Shown in pieces: positions 13,125 to 17,656 of a DNA stretch of 17,656 bases; position 1 is the stretch's first letter, and each line of letters starts with the position of its first letter. Source of the DNA: Hungatella sp. UBA3402. Its GTDB lineage: Bacteria; Bacillota; Clostridia; Lachnospirales; Lachnospiraceae. The notes beneath the pieces were generated by a model, which was given only the letters and a program-made list of their open reading frames with translations, was not told the origin of the DNA and did not search any database. The stretch is taken from NCBI GenBank assembly GCA_002358555.1, contig DEPC01000084.1, forward strand, positions 1-17,656, written 5' to 3'. A program made the translations under genes and the position numbers.

Positions 13125-13895
13125 TTAATATTTTGTAAGATAGATTTTGTTCAATCCTATCTGAATAGCATTAGTAAACTTCTGAATAACTTCTGGGTGG
13201 CTTTCTAAGTAACTTTTTTTAGCACTGTAGGCAGTGTATGGGACATAGCCAGAATCAGTACCTAAGGAAGCCACTACATAGCCATTTCCCTCTAATTCCA
13301 AACTGGTGGCAAATGGCTCAAATTCTACGGTATAATCTGCATCATTGCTGGTAAATGCAGCAGCAGTGAGGCCAAAATTGATGCTCTGGTCAATGGACAA
13401 ATCTGCTTTGGGGTCAATTCCATTCTTTTTGAGGATATATTCAAATACCATCTGAGGCATCCCGCCTGCTCTTCCCCCTAATACTTTTGTTCCTTTTAAC
13501 ATTTCCCATTCAAAATTTTCCATAGGCTGTCTAGCCACTAGGAAATTTCCGGCACGCTGGGTTAGCTGAGCAAAATTGACAGCGTAATCCTCAGCTCCAC
13601 CTGCATAAGTATAGATACTGGCCTCAGAACCCATAAAGCCAATATCTGCATCACCGCTTACTAAGGCTGTCATTACCTTATCAGCTCCTGCTCCATTGAC
13701 TAGGGTTAAGTCAAGACCTTCGTCTTTAAAATAGCCAAGCTCAATGGCAGCATATTGAGGTGCATAGAAAATAGAATGAGCTACCTCATTGAGGGTGATA
13801 GGGGTTAGCTTTTGAGTAGAAGGGGAAGCTTGGCAGCCGGAAAGAACTGACAGAGAAAGAACTGCTGCCAGAACATATGCACAAGTTTTTTTCAT
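13125..13895 (-). pseudogene. SsuA/TauA-like ABC binding lipoprotein, N-terminal piece (split by the element)
   Basis: The gene starts at ATG 13895 (MKKTCAYV...), with AGGAG at a proper distance upstream. The signal peptide ends in the lipobox LSGC, Cys21. The fold is NMT1/SsuA-like: ITLNEVAHSIFYAPQYAAIE, ELGYFKDEGLDL and LVSGDADIGFMGSEAS near the N-terminus, the type that binds sulfonates, nitrate, thiamine precursors or similar small compounds. Native sequence runs 245 residues to FTNAIQ, then continues 11 element-encoded residues (IGLNKIYLTKY) to a stop at 13125. The missing 87 residues are at 1949-2215. The remaining protein lacks the end of the second lobe and is probably non-functional. 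No ssuB/ssuC partners are adjacent, so it was already an isolated binding protein. Confidence 0.9.
13141..13175. other. attR: right junction of the integrative element
   Basis: Element sequence 13141-13161 is the inverted counterpart of 2216-2236 (17 of 21 positions), followed by TG (13162-13163) and then host gene sequence AATAGCATTAG. Joining the two host sides gives an attB reading GCCTTTC-TG-AATAGC; joining the two element sides gives a near-symmetric attP reading CAATCCTATC-TG-GATGGGAA. Confidence 0.8.
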
Positions 13896-14391
13896 AAAAA
13901 TCTCCTGCAAAGTTTTCTATATGGTTATCATATTGAAAAAGAGTAAAGAAGGTGCTTGTCATAATCAAAGCTTCAATACCTAATGTTATTTGTAATTTTT
14001 GTTATATGGTTGATTTAACTTTTAATTATCACAACTGGTTAATCTATTTATTGCGTTACCAGATGAATGACATAATTGGACGAAAAAATAAGTCAAATGT
14101 AAGGCAATATGTGGTATGTTTTCCTAATAAAGACAAGTGTAAGTATCACAATGACGAAAATAGTCAAAAATACTTGACTTATGAACGAAATATGACTAAA
14201 CTATACTAAGCAAGTTGATTGTGCAAAGTGTCGTATAAAAGTAGTACCGTATTGCAGTGTTATATTAATTCTCAAATAGCAGTACGTATTTTCAGCAGCA
14301 AATGAATAGCTGACACAGAAAGTATGGTACAAAATACAGCAACGATATCTGCATAATACATGCAAGACAACAAAAGTAAGGTGTGAGAGAC
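13896..14391. other. Gene-free divergent region between the split lipoprotein gene and dppB
   Basis: A 496-base AT-rich stretch carries control sequences for two diverging units. The only open frame on the plus strand (13952-14209, GTG start) has no good ribosome binding site and no recognisable protein. TATACT at 14202-14207 is the best -10 box toward dppB, with TTATGA at 14179-14184 a weak -35 at 17 nt; TTGACT at 14174 is 22 nt away, too far. This would give a leader of about 180 nt. No clear terminator, riboswitch or repeat was recognised. Confidence 0.4.
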
Positions 14392-15339
14392 ATGGGTAAG
14401 TATGTAGCAAAAAGACTTGGAATGGCACTGGTTACTATATTTTTAGTTACCTGCCTTACATTCCTACTGATGAATGCTGTGCCAGGAAGTCCTTGGCTCA
14501 GTGAGAAATCCCCGTCAGAAGCAACCCTGGCGGCTTTAAATGCCAAGTATGGCCTGGACCAACCGGTGTATATCCAGCTTCTTAAGTATCTTCAGAATCT
14601 TATAAGAGGCGACTTCGGTGTGTCCCTAAAGATGCAGAAAAACAGAGCAGTTTTAAGCATTATCAAAGAAATGTTTCCTGTATCAGCAAAAGTTGGAGCC
14701 CTTGCATTATCTTGGGCAGTGTTGGTAGGCGTACCTCTTGGATGTCTGGCAGCATTTAAGCGCGGAAAATTGACGGACAGTATCCTGCGTGTTGTTTGTA
14801 CGTTGGGTATTTCCATGCCTAGCTTTGTTGTGGCGTCGATTCTTCTGGTGACATTAGCTGGAGGTATTGCGTCCATGAAGATTTTCCCTACGATTTTTGA
14901 TGCATCCCTGGGATGGCGGACCTATGTTCTTCCATGTTTTGCCCTGGGGTTTTATCCTATGTGTTATACAGCTAGGCAGACTCGCTCAGCTATGTTGGAT
15001 TCCTTAAATCAAGAATTTATCAAGACAGCCAGAGCAAAAGGTTTAAAGAATAGTAAGATTATTTTTAAACATGCTCTGAGAAATGCGTTGATTCCAGTTA
15101 TCACCTATCTTGGACCACAGGTAGCATTTACTTTATGTGGTGGCTTTGTAGTGGAAAGTGTATTCTCCATTCCAGGGCTTGGACGATATTTTGTACAGTC
15201 TATCCAGAACAGAGATTATCCGGTAATTATGGGAACAACGGTATTTTTGGCAAGCTTTATTATCCTTATGAATATGGTGGTTGATATTCTGTATAAGATT
15301 GCTGACCCAAGAATCAGCTTGACAAAGGGAGGAGACTAA
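14392..15339 (+). CDS. dppB: Dipeptide/oligopeptide ABC transporter permease (DppB/OppB type)
   Basis: A 315-residue membrane protein of normal length for this family. It has the first transmembrane segment at residues 7-28, followed by the DppB-type periplasmic part (AVPGSPW...LNAKYGLDQPVYIQLLKYL; RGDFGVSL). The EAA loop FIKTARAKGLKNSKIIFKHA is near residue 210, and ESVFSIPGLGRYFVQSIQNRDYP near 260 is the standard C-terminal signature. ATG 14392 is chosen over an in-frame GTG nine bases upstream because AAGGTG at 14378-14383 is correctly spaced only for the ATG. The next gene starts 2 bases after its stop. Substrate is unknown: peptides are most likely, but nickel or other small compounds cannot be excluded. 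Confidence 0.9.
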   Translation: MGKYVAKRLGMALVTIFLVTCLTFLLMNAVPGSPWLSEKSPSEATLAALNAKYGLDQPVYIQLLKYLQNLIRGDFGVSLKMQKNRAVLSIIKEMFPVSAKVGALALSWAVLVGVPLGCLAAFKRGKLTDSILRVVCTLGISMPSFVVASILLVTLAGGIASMKIFPTIFDASLGWRTYVLPCFALGFYPMCYTARQTRSAMLDSLNQEFIKTARAKGLKNSKIIFKHALRNALIPVITYLGPQVAFTLCGGFVVESVFSIPGLGRYFVQSIQNRDYPVIMGTTVFLASFIILMNMVVDILYKIADPRISLTKGGD

Positions 15340-15341
15340 TC

Positions 15342-16697
15342 ATGGCAGAGGAGAAAAAGATGAAGCGATGTCCAGTGACATTGCAGCCAGATATTGAAGA
15401 AATGTTAGATTGGAATAAATTTAGCCCTGACGATTTTGACAGCGCTTCTCAGACAGAAAAGGCAGATTTTATTCAGGAACGTCAGAGCGTATCCTATTGG
15501 AAGGATGCATGGCGAAGACTCAAAAAAAATACAGTGGCAATGGTGGCTTTAGGTGTTATCATTTTCCTGGTACTCTTTGCTTTTGTAGGCCCTTATGTGG
15601 TTCCCTATGGGTATGAAGAGTTTAATAAAGGCTCAGAAAATCTGCATCCTTTTCATTATACTTTAGAAGACCAACAGCGGTTGGATGCAGAAGTGGCAGC
15701 TAGAACCCAAACAGAAACTTTGACTGTGGATGATATGATTGCTCAGGCAGAGGCAGAAGCTGCTGCAAAGGGTGAGAAGCTCAGTAGTGTTGATATTGCT
15801 AAGATAAGAGCTCAGGCAAAAGTTACAACTCAGAATACCCAAGAGGAGGCAGAAGAAGTAGATGTAGATAAACTTCGAGCAGAACTTGGAATCAAGAAAA
15901 AACTGTTTGGATATTCCGTTGATGAACTGACCAGAAAAGCAGCGGGAGAAAAGGTATTTCCTCATGTATTTGGAACAGATATGTATGGGCGAGATATCCT
16001 AGTTCGTGTCATGTATGGAGCACGAGTTTCTATGAGTGTGGGTATCTGTGCAGCAATTCTAGTTCTTTTGATTGGTGCAACCTATGGCGCTGTATCTGGT
16101 TACTGTGGTGGCAAGGTGGATGCAGTGATGCAGAGAATTGTAGAGGTTATTTACTCTGTACCTGAGATGCTGGTAGTTTTGTTGATTGCTACAGCGCTCA
16201 AACCTATTTTGACAGAGTATGTCAATACAGGCAGTGGCCCTATTAAGTCTTTTGTATCCGTTTTAGGTCCTAACCTGATTTCTATGTTTATTGCTTTTGG
16301 TGTGCTGTATTGGGTGACAATGAGCCGTATCATTCGTGGCCAAGTATTGCAGTTAAAGCAGCAGGAGTATGTAACCGCAGCAAAAGCTTTAGGTGCATCA
16401 GGAGGCCGGATTATTAGTAGACATCTGATTCCTAACTGTATTGGTCAGATTGTGGTAACTACCTGTCTGCAGATTCCATCAGCTATTTTCCTGGAATCCT
16501 TTTTGTCCTACCTTGGCGTAGGAGTGTCAGCTCCTCTTCCAAGCTTAGGTTCCATGGCTACGGATGCATTAAGTGGTATGTATACTTACACATATCGTCT
16601 GATTATCCCATCCATGATTTTAAGTATTATGATTTTGGCATTTAATCTGTTTGGCGACGGGCTAAGAGATGCCTTAGACCCCAAACTTAAAAAATAG
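15342..16697 (+). CDS. dppC: Dipeptide/oligopeptide ABC transporter permease (DppC/OppC type) with a large insertion
   Basis: A 451-residue permease, about 150 residues longer than the usual 280-310. A hydrophilic N-terminal extension of about 55 residues leads to the first transmembrane segment (about 63-88, AMVALGVIIFLVLFAFVGPY). A charged Glu/Ala/Lys-rich segment (about 100-200; MIAQAEAEAAAKGEK, TQEEAEEVDVDKLRAELG) then separates it from the conserved core, which begins FGTDMYGRDILVRVMYGARV near residue 209. The EAA loop EYVTAAKALGASGGRIISRH and the ending FNLFGDGLRDALDPKLKK are standard. It is translationally close to dppB and is followed 17 bases later by dppD. By topology the inserted segment faces outside, where it could contact the binding protein or cell wall. 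Confidence 0.88.
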   Translation: MAEEKKMKRCPVTLQPDIEEMLDWNKFSPDDFDSASQTEKADFIQERQSVSYWKDAWRRLKKNTVAMVALGVIIFLVLFAFVGPYVVPYGYEEFNKGSENLHPFHYTLEDQQRLDAEVAARTQTETLTVDDMIAQAEAEAAAKGEKLSSVDIAKIRAQAKVTTQNTQEEAEEVDVDKLRAELGIKKKLFGYSVDELTRKAAGEKVFPHVFGTDMYGRDILVRVMYGARVSMSVGICAAILVLLIGATYGAVSGYCGGKVDAVMQRIVEVIYSVPEMLVVLLIATALKPILTEYVNTGSGPIKSFVSVLGPNLISMFIAFGVLYWVTMSRIIRGQVLQLKQQEYVTAAKALGASGGRIISRHLIPNCIGQIVVTTCLQIPSAIFLESFLSYLGVGVSAPLPSLGSMATDALSGMYTYTYRLIIPSMILSIMILAFNLFGDGLRDALDPKLKK

Positions 16698-16714
16698 AAA
16701 GGAGGAGGCATATA

Positions 16715-17656
16715 ATGTCAGAAGCAAAAGAAGGTCAGAAATTATTGGAAGTAAAAGATTTGCGGGTCTCCTTCTTTACACCAGCAGGTGAAGTGAAAGC
16801 GGTAGGCGGTATTTCCTATGATTTGAATTATGGTGAAGTCATGGGAGTGGTGGGAGAATCTGGTTCAGGAAAGAGCCAGGAGGCATATTCCATTATGGGA
16901 CTTTTACAGTCTCCAGGAAAGGTAGTTGGTGGCTCCATTACATTTGAAGGTCAAGATGTGTTAAAATTTTCTAAAGAAGAAATGACTGCATTCCGTGGCA
17001 ATAAAGTGGCTATGATTTTTCAAAATCCCATGACTTGCTTAAATCCAGTCTATACCATTGGCAATCAACTTGTGGAGGCATTGCGTGCTCATGACAAAGA
17101 GATTTCCAAGGCAGAGGCAGAGAAGCGGGCTATGGAAATGATGGAAATGGTAGGCATTAATAATGTAGAAAAAAGAATGAAACAATATCCCCATGAGTTC
17201 TCTGGTGGTATGAGGCAAAGGGTTATGATTGCTATGGGGCTGATTTGCCATCCTCAGCTTCTCATTGCTGATGAGCCGACCACAGCTCTTGATGTGACAA
17301 TTCAGGCTCAGATTCTAGAGTTGATGAAAGACCTTCAGAAAAAGACTAAGATGGGAATTATTTTCATTACCCATAATTTAGGTGTCGTAGCAGATATTTG
17401 TGATAAAGTGTCCGTTATGTATGCTGGAAGGATTGTAGAGCAGGGACCAGTTGATGATATTTTTTATAATGCTTCCCATCCCTATACCTTAGGACTTTTG
17501 CGCTCCATGCCTCGAGTAGATGCAGAGAGCTATGAAAGGTTGATTCCTATTGAAGGAACTCCTGTAGATATGTTAAATCCACCAGAAGGATGCCCTTTTG
17601 CTCCAAGATGCGAACATTGCATGAAAATTTGTTTAAAAAAGATGCCTCCTTATGTG
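16715..17656 (+). CDS. dppD: Dipeptide/oligopeptide ABC transporter ATPase (DppD/OppD type), 3' truncated by the window
   Basis: The first 314 residues of a peptide-transport ATPase remain open to the window end; the family is usually 320-350 residues, so little is missing. Walker A is GESGSGKS, with the following Gln typical of OppD proteins. The Q-loop is IFQNPMTCLNP, the ABC signature FSGGMRQRV, Walker B LLIADEPTTALD, and the switch His is in FITHNLGVVAD. The C-terminal oligopeptide motif has started (GCPFAPRCEHCMKIC), with Cys residues that in some homologues bind an iron-sulfur cluster. GGAGGAGG precedes ATG. It energises DppB/DppC; the partner DppF-type ATPase and the binding protein probably lie just beyond the edge. 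Confidence 0.92.
   Translation, partial: MSEAKEGQKLLEVKDLRVSFFTPAGEVKAVGGISYDLNYGEVMGVVGESGSGKSQEAYSIMGLLQSPGKVVGGSITFEGQDVLKFSKEEMTAFRGNKVAMIFQNPMTCLNPVYTIGNQLVEALRAHDKEISKAEAEKRAMEMMEMVGINNVEKRMKQYPHEFSGGMRQRVMIAMGLICHPQLLIADEPTTALDVTIQAQILELMKDLQKKTKMGIIFITHNLGVVADICDKVSVMYAGRIVEQGPVDDIFYNASHPYTLGLLRSMPRVDAESYERLIPIEGTPVDMLNPPEGCPFAPRCEHCMKICLKKMPPYV

Larger units (their letters stand above)
2216..13163. mobile_element. 10.9-kb integrative element carrying galacto-N-biose salvage genes
   Basis: The boundaries come from the split binding-protein gene: removing these 10,948 bases joins FTNAIQ to KGIDYV in frame. TCTG is repeated at both junctions, and the inner ends form an imperfect inverted repeat around TG. 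The only mobility gene is the large serine recombinase at 11333-13111, placed next to the right end as in many such elements. The rest is a sugar pathway: nucleotidyltransferase, NahK, AraC regulator, GH112 phosphorylase, binding protein and two permeases. No relaxase, coupling protein, replication gene, phage structural gene or visible excision factor is present, so transfer between cells would need help. The coordinates count the core TG once, at the right end. Confidence 0.85.

Noticed and set aside
2216..13163. Prophage, ICE or IS-type transposon
   Set aside because: There are no phage structural or lysis genes, no relaxase or type IV secretion genes, no DDE transposase and no plain target duplication; a serine-recombinase element fits all the junction data.
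13125..13895. Natural short binding protein ending IGLNKIYLTKY
   Set aside because: The last 11 residues are encoded by the element's end, and the missing C-terminal part is found intact, in matching frame, at the other junction.
14174..14207. TTGACT-TATACT as the dppB promoter
   Set aside because: The spacer is 22 nt, too long for a normal sigma-A promoter; only the -10 box is retained as a candidate, with a weak TTATGA -35.
13952..14209. 85-codon open frame between the split gene and dppB
   Set aside because: It has a GTG start without a clear ribosome binding site, unremarkable composition, and covers the likely promoter region of dppB; no recognisable family.

Overview
The window looks like a Firmicutes chromosome, most likely a gut Lachnospiraceae relative. 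It is AT-rich, has strong GGAGG ribosome binding sites, its lipoproteins carry LxxC lipoboxes, and its transporter types and galacto-N-biose salvage genes are common in that family. This placement is inferred from gene style; there is no rRNA or marker gene in the window.

Layout. The left flank (1-2215) holds the 3' end of a malic enzyme gene, a leader with a 12-nt phased GACA array, an orphan sugar-binding lipoprotein (505-1878), a strong shared terminator, and the C-terminal third of an SsuA/TauA-like binding protein on the minus strand. The centre (about 2216-13163, 10.9 kb) is a block whose two ends split that binding-protein gene. The right flank (13164-17656) holds the N-terminal part of the same gene, then a divergent dipeptide/oligopeptide ABC operon (dppB, dppC, dppD, the last cut by the window end).

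Main result. The two gene pieces fit together exactly. The N-terminal part ends ...FTNAIQ and the C-terminal part resumes KGIDYV..., both at one CAG codon, giving an intact 332-residue lipoprotein when the block is removed. TCTG is present at both junctions. The sequences just inside each end form an imperfect inverted repeat (17 of 21 positions) around a central TG, as expected for the attP arms of a large serine recombinase. A large serine recombinase gene (11333-13111) sits about 50 bp from the right junction. So the block is a small site-specific integrative element with no visible conjugation, replication or phage genes.

Cargo. Apart from the recombinase, the element is a compact pathway for galacto-N-biose/lacto-N-biose (mucin core or milk oligosaccharide disaccharides). 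It encodes a lipoprotein binding protein and two permeases for uptake (no ATPase), a GH112 phosphorylase (LnpA) that splits the disaccharide into galactose-1-phosphate and N-acetylhexosamine, an N-acetylhexosamine 1-kinase (NahK), a sugar-1-phosphate nucleotidyltransferase to make a UDP-sugar, and an AraC-type regulator. The regulator is divergent from lnpA, across a 128-bp region with a paired 11-bp repeat that supplies the candidate -35 boxes for both directions. Insertion trades an SsuA-like binding protein for sugar salvage, and precise excision would restore the host gene.
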